64,000 nucleotides of DNA. Source: Hypomesus transpacificus (taxonomy: Eukaryota > Chordata > Actinopteri > Osmeriformes > Osmeridae). Below the pieces are notes generated by a model. It worked only from the letters and a program-made list of their open reading frames with translations. It did not search any database and was not told the DNA's origin. Within the stretch, counting starts at the first letter, position 1. Every line of letters starts with the position of its first letter. A program made the position numbers and the translations under genes. Location of the stretch: positions 2,777,137 to 2,841,136 of the forward strand of contig NC_061064.1 of the NCBI RefSeq assembly GCF_021917145.1, given 5' to 3'. Below are positions 37,143 through 62,743 of this stretch, in pieces.

Positions 37143-38457
37143 ATGATGGTAAACAGTAAGCCCATCAATCATTTCCATGGCTCATGCCTGTTAAGTGTCG
37201 CCTCTTTTGCTTCGGCCTGCATCTGCCTTTGCCTGATGACCCTTCAGTCCACCACGCTCAGACATCTTCAGATCGAACTGGGGGAACTGCGTCAATGGAC
37301 CGGCCTCGAATGCAAAGAGACAGATGATTCCATCTCGCGCTGCGAGGTAGGTGAGTAATAAAAATATGCGTGACAAAAATGTTATTCACTTAATATAAGT
37401 ACAATTCTTCATTCTTGACTGCTAACATGTCCAATGCACACTTAAGCCTGATTCTCAAATGGTATTTTATTAGTTCACCATCGGTTGGAGATTTCGTGTG
37501 AATTACACAAATTTGACATAAAATTACATGTTTACAATTTGTACGAGTTTCACTTCCGATGTCACCTCTGGCGTGTGATACAGATGTCTAACTCTCACAG
37601 AGGTTATCAGTGGGACCGAATAGTCGGCGGCAGAGAAAAAAGGGACGTTGCCAGGTCTGGTAAACGACGACAACGCTGTGCGGGTCAGTCTTGTTCTCTC
37701 CCGTTTCCCACTTTCTTTCTCTTTCTGTTAGACACAAATTAAACTTAGCATCCCTCCTTTTTAGCTGGGAGGGTTGCTGTTCTTCATCTTCAACCACTGT
37801 CCTTGCACTCATATGGTGAGTTAATCCTTTCTTGAACTTCGCACACTTGCCAACTGTGTGATGCTTAATTATTCTCGATGATTCTAAACCAAGCCTATTC
37901 TCACAGACGAAGATGATTATACACTGATCAAATGGGCTGTTGGGAAAAGTCTGGGGAATGGATTGCAAGTAGGCCTATCTGGAGAAACGGTCACTATAGT
38001 AACAGAGGGGACATACTTTATCTACAGTCAGGTATGTGTTCAGGTATCATCTTCACTGTAATCCTTTCTCTGGGAGCATTGCATTGTGAGACCTGCTGTT
38101 ATGCTGTGTCCAGGTGCTGTATAAGGATACCACATGGACCATGGGACATGTGATTAAAAAGCGAATACATGGAACAGTGACCAGCTTGATGAAGTGCATA
38201 CAAAGCATGCCTAACAACATCACAGTGGCTCAAAACACCTGCTACACTGCTGGTGAATATGACTGCAAGCTAAAATCACACAAATAGTCTATGGGATGGT
38301 GAACGTTAGTGAGAGCACCAGTGACATGTCTGATGTTTCCCCCCCAGGTGTCCATTACCTAGAGCCAGGATCAACATTGGAGGTCTCTGTTCCCCGTAAA
38401 TCTGCTGGTCTAGTACTCAAGGCTCATGCTACCTTTCTCGGCATGTTCAGTATATGA
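37143..38457 (+). CDS. tnfsf13: TNF-superfamily ligand, APRIL/BAFF group (tnfsf13-like)
   Basis: Type II membrane cytokine of the APRIL/BAFF group, which drives B-cell survival through TACI/BCMA-type receptors in mammals. Six exons: 37143-37346, 37584-37683, 37765-37815, 37907-38031, 38114-38252 and 38348-38457. They total 729 bp (242 residues plus stop). The N terminus is a short cytoplasmic segment, then a transmembrane helix (GSCLLSVASFASACICLCLM), then a stalk. A basic stretch with REKR and GKRRQR provides candidate furin cleavage sites, as in APRIL. The TNF-homology domain follows: VAVLHLQPLSLHS, EGTYFIYSQVLYKDTTWTMG, MKCIQSMP, NTCYTAG and a final THD strand ATFLGMFSI. CIQSMP with the downstream NTCYTAG supplies the paired cysteines characteristic of APRIL/BAFF. 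Fish also have BAFF and BALM paralogues; the neighbourhood favours tnfsf13. Exon 1 uses the first of two overlapping donors (GAG before GTAGGT), because the second would hit a stop. Confidence 0.83.
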
Positions 38458-41400
38458 CGTATTTGACTCTGTTGCCTCAACATACGCTACACCTCAATGT
38501 CGCATGCATGGATACATATATTTATCCAACAGTAAAATGGTAAATGAACGTGCATTATCAATTTGGGAAAAATGACGTTCGATGAAATAGTGACCTCTTG
38601 TGACCGAAGGAGTACTTTGTTAGAGGCGATGTAAAGCCAACTGTTGTATAAGTGTTCAATCGTGATATTCGATCGGTAGTTAATTAGGCTACGTCTTTTC
38701 TGCTGGTATATTTGTCTGATTTAGTTTGTCGTCTTCGACTCGATTTTGTTCCAAGTAGGCTATTGCTATTTACTAGGCTTTTGGGTAATAACGGATGACT
38801 TACAAGTAAAAAAAAGTATTTTATCTGTAAATGTAAGAAAAAGTGTTTACATTTGTTGACTGTCTTACCTAGCCTATATTTTACCAATCAATGAGAGTTT
38901 TTCTTGTGCCCTCTGAGGAAGGGGCCGGAAGTGCGTCTACCTGCCTTGGTACAATTGTTATGATGACCAGTAGATGTCACTGTGACCACAAGATTCACAT
39001 CGTGACGTCAATGTGGTGTCAATAAATACTTCATTTGAATCATTATACTATTACTGGTTATTCATAGTATTGATACTATTGTTACTATTATCACCCTTCT
39101 TGATGTTTTGCACAATTGTACAAATGAAAGTAATGAGCAATGCCTTAGTTGAATTTTCTCATTCTATTCTAATAATGTTTGTTTGAATAATTATCATCCT
39201 TGTTGTTATTCATATTAGTCAGCTTGATCAATCTAGCCAAAAACAACCGAAGTACATTACAAAAGAACACAAGTTGGCTAATGTTTCATGTTAATACATA
39301 AGTCACACAACTGCCAAAACTACATTGTTCAGCCACTTTATATAGGTGAGGAAGTTAGAAAGGTTGAAAATGGAAAGTGTCCTCTTCCTCTCCTGTGGCC
39401 ACAGCTTTGCTCTGTAACCTTTATTGTGTTGTAGGGTCAGCTTTGCGCTTGGACACTTAATAACAATCTGCTTCAAGGGCGGAGTAGGAAACTGCCCTCG
39501 CGCCAAGTTTCCATAAACAGACCTGACCAGGCCACCGCTCAGAGCAATGTTACCGTGTTCTGATTCAAGCAACAGACATCCCTAACAAACGAGGGTTCAT
39601 AAGATAAAACGAGTACAGGATAAGTATGATGACAATAGAAGGCCAAGGGGGGGGGGGGGGGGGGGGGGGGGGTAAAAGGGTAGTGCCGAATACAGTAAGG
39701 AGGAGATGGTCATACTGACACTTTCTCTTTTTGATGGTCTACTATTTCCATGGTTTCCAGGCAGAGCAATCACCCTGACCTAGATAGTGTTCAAAGGCAG
39801 AGATATGCTTTGCAGATAGCTCCCTCTGGCCAGCTTCTCTCAGCCTGGTCTTATCACCAGGTATGTGCTTGAGCTGCAGCACAACATGCAATGTCTGGTG
39901 AAGTCTTACCGGCACATACATTAACACACACAAACACATATACACGTACATGTCACAATACAAACAAGAATAATCGTTACAATGCCTCTTCCCAACCAGT
40001 GACTACCAGGATGAAGACCAGAGGTCTGATGTGCCGTTAAACTCAGTTGCTACCTCTAGAGGGCGCTGTGAGCCCATCTGAGGGTGTCTGGTGCCGTGAA
40101 GCTCCTTGGTGTTACAGTCAGATGTCCAACAGAAATGGGAGTGTTTCTCTCTTTTTTTTAATCAAAGTTAACGTTTGTTAAAGTCCAAACTGTTTGTTGA
40201 TACAGCCATACACAAGAATGCTTTGTCGTTGAATAATAGAGGGATTTCAAGAGGATCTTGAATCGACACCACAGATGGGATTCTATCTAAATGTTTATTT
40301 GCAAAAGCTGAGGGAATTCTCTTTTATTGCTGCAGTGTTGTTGTGACATGACACACAACCACTCAGAGACTATTTAGATTCAGCGAAGGCCCATAATCCC
40401 CCTCCCTTTTCCTCCCAGTGTGGCTGGTTCCTTCTGGAACAGCCTCTGAGGCTCCTGGCTGCCTGGGGGGCTAGTTGAGCTGCTCCTGGGGGGATGGCAG
40501 GAAGACAGCCTAATCCTAGAGGAAAAGGAATGAGGCTGTGAAATAAAATCTCTCTCATACCTATGAGATTAGACTGAAGTCGTTTTTTTTTTTTTTTTGT
40601 CTCATTCAGAACGTCATTTTGGTGTATTTATTGATTAGCCCCAAGCACTGGGCTATGTTTTAGTATGAGAAAGAGAAAAAGATGGAGAGAAAGAGAGAAA
40701 GAGAGAAAGTGCAAGAGAGAAAAAGAGAAATAGAGAGACTGCTTGCTCATTGTGTAGAAGCAATTGTTATGGTCACTACAGATTTGTTGATTTATTGCCT
40801 CGGCCACAGCAGTGGTGGTGTTGTTTGTCCTCCTCTCCCTACTTCTCTGCTGCCTTCATCTCCGGAGGATGTGGTCCAGGCAGAGGAGCACTAACACTCT
40901 CCCTGACCACAGGCCACAACCTTAACCCTCCGGTCAGCAGACTTAACGTCTGTTCTCCATCTCCTTATCTGTGTGTACTTTCCAGTCAACCTTTATTACA
41001 TCAGCCCAGAAGCACAGGCACTGACTTCAGTCAGTCTGAGTACTGAGCCCCAGTACTCACGGACGTCTCTACGAGCATTGAAAGGAAGTCTGACGGCGAG
41101 ATCCATCTGTTCACAGCCCTCAAAGATCCCATCACATTCTGAGAGAAGAACACTGGACACAGATCGCCAGTGGGCAGTTGGCTTTAACGGATTCATTTAT
41201 AATTGATCGGCCCTAATGAGAGAGCAGGTCTTTTGTTGAGAGGCTGCTAATTATGCACGTTTATTAGCAAGTCAGTGTTTGCCTCAGTCATTTTACATTT
41301 TAAACACGAACAAAAACGAAACACATAGCCTATATACAGTACAGAGCCATCCAATACATGGATGGATATACAGACTCACTTGAAAAGTCCTCACCTCAGT

Positions 41401-43588
41401 GCTGCTACTACACCGTGGAATTACTTGAATAGCTTTTTGGAATCCAAGTGGTTTCCTATGGTTAAAAGTTGGTACATGAGCTTTAGTGTCTGGCATATGT
41501 CTGTGCCAAGGTCGTCACGGGCAACCGGTCTGTACATTTTGATTGACACAGTCTCTCACTCGGAAACCATTTTCCATTTCAGCAACAAAATGTCTGAGCA
41601 GGAAACATATTGAAACATTTACTGTTCAAAGGAAAGAGATGGAGCAAGAAGTGATCAAATGCACTGTATGCAAAGAGTTAGAAAGTTGTGCAAGGCTCAG
41701 GGTACAGGGAGTTTAGCAGCACACTGTGTTGAGTGCCAAGCTGTACATTGACACAGGACTGTAACCACTGCTCACATACTGTACATATCCACACTTCAAG
41801 TTGACACAAAACAAAAGATCATGTTGTTTCAAGCTCAAACCACTGACAACCGTGTCTCGTACAAAGCTGTAGTAAGCAACAGTCTAGCAGGTGGGAGCCT
41901 CTGGTTATTAAACCCAATTAAGAAGACAAGTTGTGTTGAGAGGATTTTTCTTCTGTCAGTGAGAGAGGAGGAGGGTTACAAAACTGTGATGGCGTGCAAT
42001 TAGTCACTGTATCTCCACCGTCCATAGAGATACATCTGTAACACTACATCATTGTTCTTGCTCATCTAAACTTCTGGAGGCTAACTTCCTTTATCTAGCG
42101 AGGACGACTCTTTGGACCAGATGGACAGCAGCAAAACCACAGATCATTACGAAACGTTGGTTTCCCAAACCATAACACCATTTAAAACGCTTCTCTATAC
42201 TTTTCCTGTCATCTTCAAGTGACCAGGTCCATAAACACAGTTATATTTAGCCGTGGACAGATGCGGTTCTGTCCAGTTGTGTGACCATTGTGCGCGTTGA
42301 CCTGGACAAAAGAACACATGCATTCTCCTTTCAACCCAGCCGAGAAATCGACCTCAAGAAGGCTGTGACATCTTCGGCTAGTCACTCAAGACAAACAAGG
42401 ACTGGCACGACCAACATGCCATGTTTTATATGTGTTCTTTGTCTTTTGTCAGTAGTGTGTGGACAATAAATCACCAGCTTAAAGACAGCAGTTCCTCGGA
42501 AAGGATCCTTTGGGAGCTTTTGATATTAATGCATGCACACACACACACAAGGGTGAACACCTGTATAGAATTATACACAGACCTCCTCTGTCATTACACG
42601 GCAGTTAGTTACCCCAGGGGGAGGTGTGTGTGTATATGAGTGGCGGGAGGTCTATAATCGATGCTTACATCCGCAACGAGAAGCTGGAAGGTGAAAAGAG
42701 AGGAATTATTGCTTGAGGTCTGAGTTCTTAAGTGTGCCTCAACCAGCATGAATGACAGGGAAATATTTTTGCAGGTAAAACATGAAAAAGTGTTTTAGAG
42801 GACAACAGAAAGGCACTCTGCACATTAAGAGTAATATTGACCTTCAATATTGCAATCATTTCAGACCGCAAAACTAAACAGGCTTGAAACATGTCAATTT
42901 CGAAAGAGCGTGAGGTTGTTGGAAATCTGTTGGATGTAGGATTCTGTTTGTAGACAAGAATGGCTGTTTGATCGAGCATTGAAGATGTCAAGTCAATTTG
43001 TGATCTGCACTGGTAATAAAGCACAACATACTTAAGGAAAACATTTTTAGTGACGTGAAATGCCCCCACAACCTTAAAATACACACAGAAAAACACACAC
43101 AAACCCTAAGGGAACTGAACTGAATGAAGTAACAGGCTCAATTAGATAAATGAACACAAAGTTATTACAGTCAGTTATGGTAGTCATTAAAACAGTCTTT
43201 AGGGGTAATGTTGGGAGAAGGCTGTGGTCGAACCGGACTGTGTCTGGGAATGTGGAAGACGCAGAGGCAAAAAGTGCAGATAATTGGTAGAATAATATTG
43301 TGACGGTATGTTTGATGGATGAGTCTCTAATTTTCAAAGTCACTAGGGAAATCAGTGCAGGAGAAAAGTGAGAAATTCTTGTCAGCAGGACCACAGTGCT
43401 GAAGGTAGCCAAGTCAGGAACTTAATGTCACCCATAAAGCAGAAATAGATGCCAGCCTTAAACTCTGGTACCTCTGGGACACTGATAGATATTCAAGGAA
43501 TGGAGGTTCTCCAGAACTCTGAAATGATAGCAGCAATCTAATGAAATATAGAGTAATAGCTTGAACCACAAACCCTTGCTATCATCTT

Positions 43589-43622
<34 letters not shown>

Positions 43623-44339
43623 AAGAGAGGGAGTTTGTGTCTAAGATATTAGTTTGTATCCATGCTTGACCAAGGTAAGCAAAAAAGATGAGAGAGGTGA
43701 GGAAACCTGATATAACAGCACCATGATGCACCAAAAATCCAGTGGTTTCAGTTCGTCAGACAGAGTAAGGCCCAAAATGTGTGTAGGTGCCCCTGCATGA
43801 CAATGGCACTAATTAGGGATGCAGTTCTGCATTTGTGTGCTTCTGTGTGTGTGTGAGTGGCGAGGATTTGTAAGTTGAGTCCCAACTGAATTAAAATAAG
43901 TTATTAACCAGGCATCTGAATGGATGTACTTTATGATTTAAGCAGCTCACATCAATCCAAGCCCATACGTTAGTCCAGTCATGTCTGTAGGAGAAAGATA
44001 AGTCTCAAAGTGAACTGAAACTCACCCTAAAATTGAGCTTTAATGTGCTCTCTCCAACATGCTGGTAACAGGCCTGTGACCAGCTTAGATTATTGAACTG
44101 TGTCGCTATGGGCCGCTGGCTTCCCTATACAGGCGCTGCATGTCTGCTACCAGCAGAGAGGGGGCCTGGGAAGGGGCTTCTGCTGGAGGTGAACGTAGGA
44201 AAACCTGCCTTTCATTAGCAGAGAGAAAGAAGGACTCGGTTCAAGGAGAGGGTAGCTCTGTTCTCTGTTATGCATGCATTTCTCCAAAGCCCTGCCGCCC
44301 CCCCCCCCCCTCCCCAAACGCCAACCCTTGCCAACCCCG

Positions 44340-44370
<31 letters not shown>

Positions 44371-47300
44371 ACCCTGCCCCGCCAACACACACATACACAC
44401 ACATCTTAAAATTACAGACTACAAAGTAAACATGTTTCATTGTCCATATGGAGAGAATAAGTTGTTGCTGTGGCGTGCCACCATTTTACTGAGCCCTCTA
44501 CATGGTGACGACCTGCAGCCATTTTGTATCTGAACATCCACGGCTATACTCGGTCAACTCTGCCGCATAAACCCACACCGTTACTCACTGAGAAGCATGA
44601 AAACCACCGTTTGTGTTCAAACACATTAAAAGTAAGCACCTTTCGTAGGACAAGACACACTATCATAGATATTTACTCTTTTTGGCAGCTCTTCATTACA
44701 GTGAGATAGATGAGGAACTAACTGGGCCAGTAGCTCAGACATGCTCCTCATACTGAGGGGCTGTAATCTCTGCTAAGAATTCAGTGGTTCCTTAAACAAC
44801 ACACACACACACACACACACACTCATACACACGTACACACACACAATCTCCAAAAACATGCCTATTGCCACCAGATGCCAGATAAATCAAAAGCATATGC
44901 GTTGGCCTCCAGTTTCTAAGTATGCGTATGCTGAACAAAGATATGGGGGATTCAAAGAAAAACACACACACAAGCACACACACTGCAGCGCCCTGCAGAC
45001 CGTCACGATGGGAGTTCCCATAAACCATGCTGGCGGTTTGTGGAACAGGTCAGTAATGAGCGTGAGCGAGCATGTGTTTTCAGTCTAATGAGCGATTATG
45101 AGGGGCTGTAAATCATCCACATGGGCCTGAAGGAAGAGGGGTAGGGAGGGGGGGGTAGGGGGGGGGGGGGGGGCGAGGACAGGGGGGGGGGGGGGACAGG
45201 GGTATGACCCGGGGGGGGATCCCTCTCACTTAGGAATCAGACACTCTCTATGGGACTCCAGATCCTGTTTTCAACCTGCACAGATGATTGTGCTTACAGT
45301 AATATGCTGTATGAATAGTGCAGAGTTTTGCAGTCATTTTCCAGCCATGGAAAAAAAATGACTATGTAGCCATTACTCAGTTGTGCTTTACGCAATCTCA
45401 TAAAATTCTTCATTGTCACTGAAGTGACAGAGCCACTTAAGGATAAAATATATATGTTACGAGGAAGAATGAGGGGGACCAAGGCGGTTTAAGCAGATGG
45501 AAGAGAACTGAAAGAGGATGGGGAGCACACCAGGACATGGGATGAAGTATTGCCCAGACAACACACACTGACAAAACAACAGGCCGCAGAAAACTGCAGA
45601 CAGGACACAGAGACACAGAGTATATTAGCAGAACAGGAACAGGGGTTTGGCTGAGGGGATTTATACTGGTAGAGGTTAGAGGTGAGGTGAGTCTGGGTTA
45701 AGATGGGAGATTAAGCTGAGGCCTGTGTGAGAGGTTAAGTGCGAGACTGACTGGGAAACTGCCACGGGTGGAGCTAGGTTCACAGGCATTCAAACACAAG
45801 CTTAAGAAAACACTCTGGAAAAACCTGAGGCTGAGATTTTAACACATCTTATCGCCATATCTCACAATGGCCGACGTGAAATGTCACAGCCTCAACTATT
45901 GTCCATCTCTGTGAGAAACAGAGTTGATTTGTGACAAAACGTTGTAACGTTTGGCATCCATTCCCCCCCCCCAAAAAACTGCCACATTTTAAAAATGTCC
46001 AATTTGTCACTAAGGCCATGTACAGGTTGGAGGGCAGGGTATGATTTCTGTCAGACGAGGAGTGCAGAGTGGTGTGAAAGGTTGTTTTGAGCTCCGGCAG
46101 TCTGAGTGCAGCGTCCTGACGTGGAACTAAAAAGGTTGTAGAGGGGTTAAGTAACAGGGAAGAAATCCACTTGTCTGGTGGTCTAGTGGGAAAAGCTCCA
46201 GGGCTGAGGATAAATGAGAGAAGACTTAAGACATGGCAGAGTTCTGAGGCTAACTGAGGCATATGGACACATCCTCTCGACAAGACACACACTCACACAA
46301 ATCAATCCCTAAAGTTATTGATTCTCACTTAGGGGCCTTTTTGAGTAACTCTATATTTTTTTTCCCCCTCTTTCAATCTTTTTTTTGGATGAAGAACCCT
46401 GAGGGGCCTAAAAGCCTGGGGCTTGAGTTTCAGCACACTCGGGACAGGGAGGGAGGGTGTGTGGGCAGTAGGCGGAGTCCTCCTCCCATTTCCTCATTAG
46501 AGATGGGACATGAGAGGGCTAGGGATAGCTGAGAGGGACAGCGGGAGAGATGGATGGTGTGAGTGTGTGGACAGGGAGAAAGATGGATTGAGGAAGTAAA
46601 GACAGATGATCAGACAAGGTGGATGAGGGATAAGGCATTGAGGACTGCATAAACACAGACTGACACTTGAGCAAAGACAGACAGACAGACACTGGCAGGC
46701 ATAGAGGCAGACAGGCTAGTGAGGGGAGTTGTGTAAACAAGAAACCAACAGTCTGGATGACAGAAAGATGGATGAACACACAGCTAATTGAAAAGAGAAA
46801 TAAATGAAGGGGATGTTGTAATGTTAGTCCCCAGCTCCTCATGACTAGTTGCACCTGCTGCTACAGAACACCAGAACGCGATCCAGCGGTGAGTCAAAAG
46901 AAGAATTGTTAGATTAGAGAGAAGGCAGACAGTTCACGTCAACCCCCACGGCTTAAACAGACTCTCTTTCTCTCAACTCCCCTTCTACTCCCTCAAACAC
47001 ACCTGTCTCTCTGCTCTATCTCTTTCCAGACCGCCCCCCCCCCCCCCCCCCCCCCCCCCTTAGCTGCACCCTTGAGTGCGCACAGGAATGTAAGGGGAAT
47101 GACACAATCCTTTAAGTGCTGAAATGTGATTGGTCCAGGCTCTTATCTGCACAACAACGGCACTAATGGATGGGCATTCAGATAAGGGTCAGAGGTCACA
47201 CAGACACTGTCAACACCGGCAAAGGCAGAACTAGCCAACTGCCTACCTCTTTATTTCAGATTCTCTCTCTCAAACACAGTCTTACACACACACAATCAAC

Positions 47301-48359
47301 ATACACATAAGTCGCACATGTAATCATACTCACTGTTGTATTCTGCGTCTGAGAAAAAGGAATGAGCAGAGGTGTCATTACAAACCCATGTCCAGCTGGG
47401 ACACACAACTGCACCTCTGTAGTTTAATGAGGTTGAATTGAAGAGCATGAATGAGAAAACAAAGTTCAGCAGGACCCACCAATCAGATGTGCTGAGCTGC
47501 TGCAGAGGACATTTATTGTTTTACATTGGGGGAGGGGTCAGGGGTCAGGGGGGTTGGGGGGGGGGTCATCCTCTCATTGTTTATCTCTGGCACATGAAAG
47601 CCCCTTTGACACACTTCCTGTGTGGCAGCCGCATGTGAGCTACAGCACAACAGCCAGGACCCAGATACATAAATCAACCTGAGTACATTCCTAAAACCCA
47701 AGACAACCACGGTAGTGGTCCACGGTGGTAGCGTTAGCATTAGCCAGCGTGTGGGAGTGAGCTTTAGCTGAGCTGAGAGCAGGCTGGGAGCCTGCTGTTG
47801 GAGACGGGTGCTGGGGAGGGAAAGGGACAAGTCGTCCGGATTAAGAGCTAAGGGCCAGAGGGGGGGGAGCACAGCGAGTATCAGGGAGCGGGGTAAAGGA
47901 CAGGGCCCCAGCCCCCGGCCCCTGGGGGTAGGGGCCGTCCCTGTTAAGGAAGGAGCAGGAGAGAGGAATGTCCGCGAGGGAGTTAAGCTGGGAGGGTTTG
48001 GGGAGGGGGGAAAGGGTGGAGGGGTAAGCTCAATTCCCACCCCGCCACCGCCACCAACCCCCTCCTTCCTCTCCCTTACTTGTGTGAAGGTCACTGTATC
48101 TATAGGGAGGGACTGTTTGAAACAAGAGCTGCCAAGAAAACGGATCACCTTAAAACGATTATGGGAATCAGGATATTATAGGTGTGTGTGTGTATGCGTG
48201 TGCATAATATGAATGTGCAAAAGCTTGTTTTTCTTATGTCTTACTTGGAATGCCCCCCCGTGTATGTGTGTGTGTGTGTGTGCATAACATTAAACCCGAG
48301 CTCTGTGGCAGTACAGACAGACCGAGGAGAGTTCTGGGTGATAAACACTGGCGTGTATC
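38458..48359. other. Large intergenic stretch with simple-sequence tracts
   Basis: A probable tnfsf13 poly(A) signal (AATAAA) lies at 39021-39026. Beyond it I see no coding exon, RNA gene or recognisable transposon on either strand for about 9 kb. There are many low-complexity tracts: poly-G at about 39648-39672, (GT)n near 43590-43613, poly-C at about 44339-44370, G-rich 45146-45225 and poly-C at about 47034-47059. Reading frames of up to about 200 codons around 47513-48212 are proline/glycine-rich products of GC-rich low-complexity sequence. Confidence 0.5.
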
Positions 48360-48365
48360 TTTATT
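48360..48365 (-). other. Poly(A) signal AATAAA, probable ephb4 3' end
   Basis: Minus-strand AATAAA about 1.4 kb beyond the ephb4 stop codon. It is the first canonical signal noticed on this strand, which implies that 48345-49773 is the ephb4 3' UTR. Confidence 0.45.
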
Positions 48366-49424
48366 GTGACTGAACAGAATACAGAATACACTCAGACGGG
48401 ACAGGGATCAAGATCATACTTATATTTATACATTAATTAAAAGGCGACTTTATAAAAGATAGGTCCCTGTTTTTATTCCACAGATCCTCAATGTGAAGAC
48501 TGCATTTCCCATTGTCCTTTGAGGGGCTAAACAATCTCCTGAAAGGTGAAACATAAACATCTGAAGTGGCAAATTTAAAGGACATTTTCCTTAGATAAAT
48601 CTGCTTTATAAAACAGGCTATTTAGTCTACCAATAAGTTGAATGGCACTCGGGCAAGAAGACAAGTTTGAAAAGAACAGACCACTTACAATAGCATCCAT
48701 TCACATAACGAGGCCGGGTGTTATCCCGCAGAAAAGCTTCTGTAGAAAAGAGATTGAACAGTGCTCTCTTGGTCTCTGTTTCCACTGAGTCCCAGTTCAG
48801 TCAGACTGCGTGGAAATGAGCTGCCTCAGTCCAGCAGAGAGACAGGAAGTGGAAATGGCCAACCATACTCCAAGAGAAACATAGGAAGTCCTGCAGAGAG
48901 AAGGAGGGGGGCGGAGCCAGGGAAAGACCCCGCCTCCCTCTCTCTGGCCGACAAGCTTCTCTCTGAAACAGACAAAGTGCTAATATTTCTCAGTCCCTCT
49001 CTCCTCCTCCCACACAACTGGGCCAGGGAGAGACCCAGACTGCCTCTGAGGAGGACAGGTGAACGGCTGGCCCGCGTTGCCGTGACACCCGAGGAAAGAA
49101 CCAGGTCATTCGGAAAGCAAATGCAAAACGTGAGGTGCGCTCAATAGAAGTCCAATCCCAAGGTCTGCTGAGAAAACTGTGATTACAGTCCAGAACCTTC
49201 TTATAAAAGACGGAAGGTTCTAGAACCTTCCAACGACTTAAACAGTTCGCCTGTCCACCATTTCAGAGCAGAGCAATCCACGTGGCTTAATGCAGGCCAT
49301 AACATCAGGAAGTGTCACCTCAGACCACAGACTCATCCCTTACCATGCCGTACAACAACTACGAAAGCGACAGTCCTTAAAACGACACCGGTTCTGACCC
49401 ATGTCGCTCCAGGGCGGGACTACA

Positions 49425-49470
49425 GTCAAACGTTCGCCAGGGGGCCGGTCAAACGTTCGCCAGGGGGCCG
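49425..49470. repeat. 23-bp perfect tandem duplication
   Basis: Two adjacent copies of a 23-bp unit beginning GTCAAACGTTCGCCAGG and ending GGGCCG, in the presumed ephb4 3' UTR. Confidence 0.9.
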
Positions 49471-49773
49471 GGAGTAGAAAGTGAAAAGGAGGGCGGAGAT
49501 GGAAAACGTTCTCCTCCTCCTCCAGCATCAGGTGACAGCCGACCTGCTCCCCCCCCCCCCCCCGGCTGGAGGGGATGTGGGTCTCTGTAGCGTCAACGAA
49601 GCTGCGCCCATTCCTTTAAGGGACTCCATGTATGGCAGCGGGGGGGGGTGGGGGGGGGGGGGGGGTGGGGAGGAGGGGGCTGTCTGTTGACATGGAGGTG
49701 TGCTGGTGTCTGTGTCACAGTCAGGGGCCGAGGCCAGGAGGGCGGAGGAGAGCTGGGGGGTGAGGAGGGGGGG

Positions 49774-62743
<12,970 letters not shown>

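Noticed and set aside
39643-39673. Long homopolymer G/C tracts (also 44339-44370, 47034-47059 and 59512-59535) as functional quadruplex sites
   Set aside because: They are scattered in non-coding sequence, and their length is prone to sequencing error. Nothing ties them to a function.
47513-48212. Overlapping 134- and 211-codon frames on opposite strands
   Set aside because: Both are Pro/Gly/Arg-rich by-products of GC-rich low-complexity sequence, with no domain or splice support.
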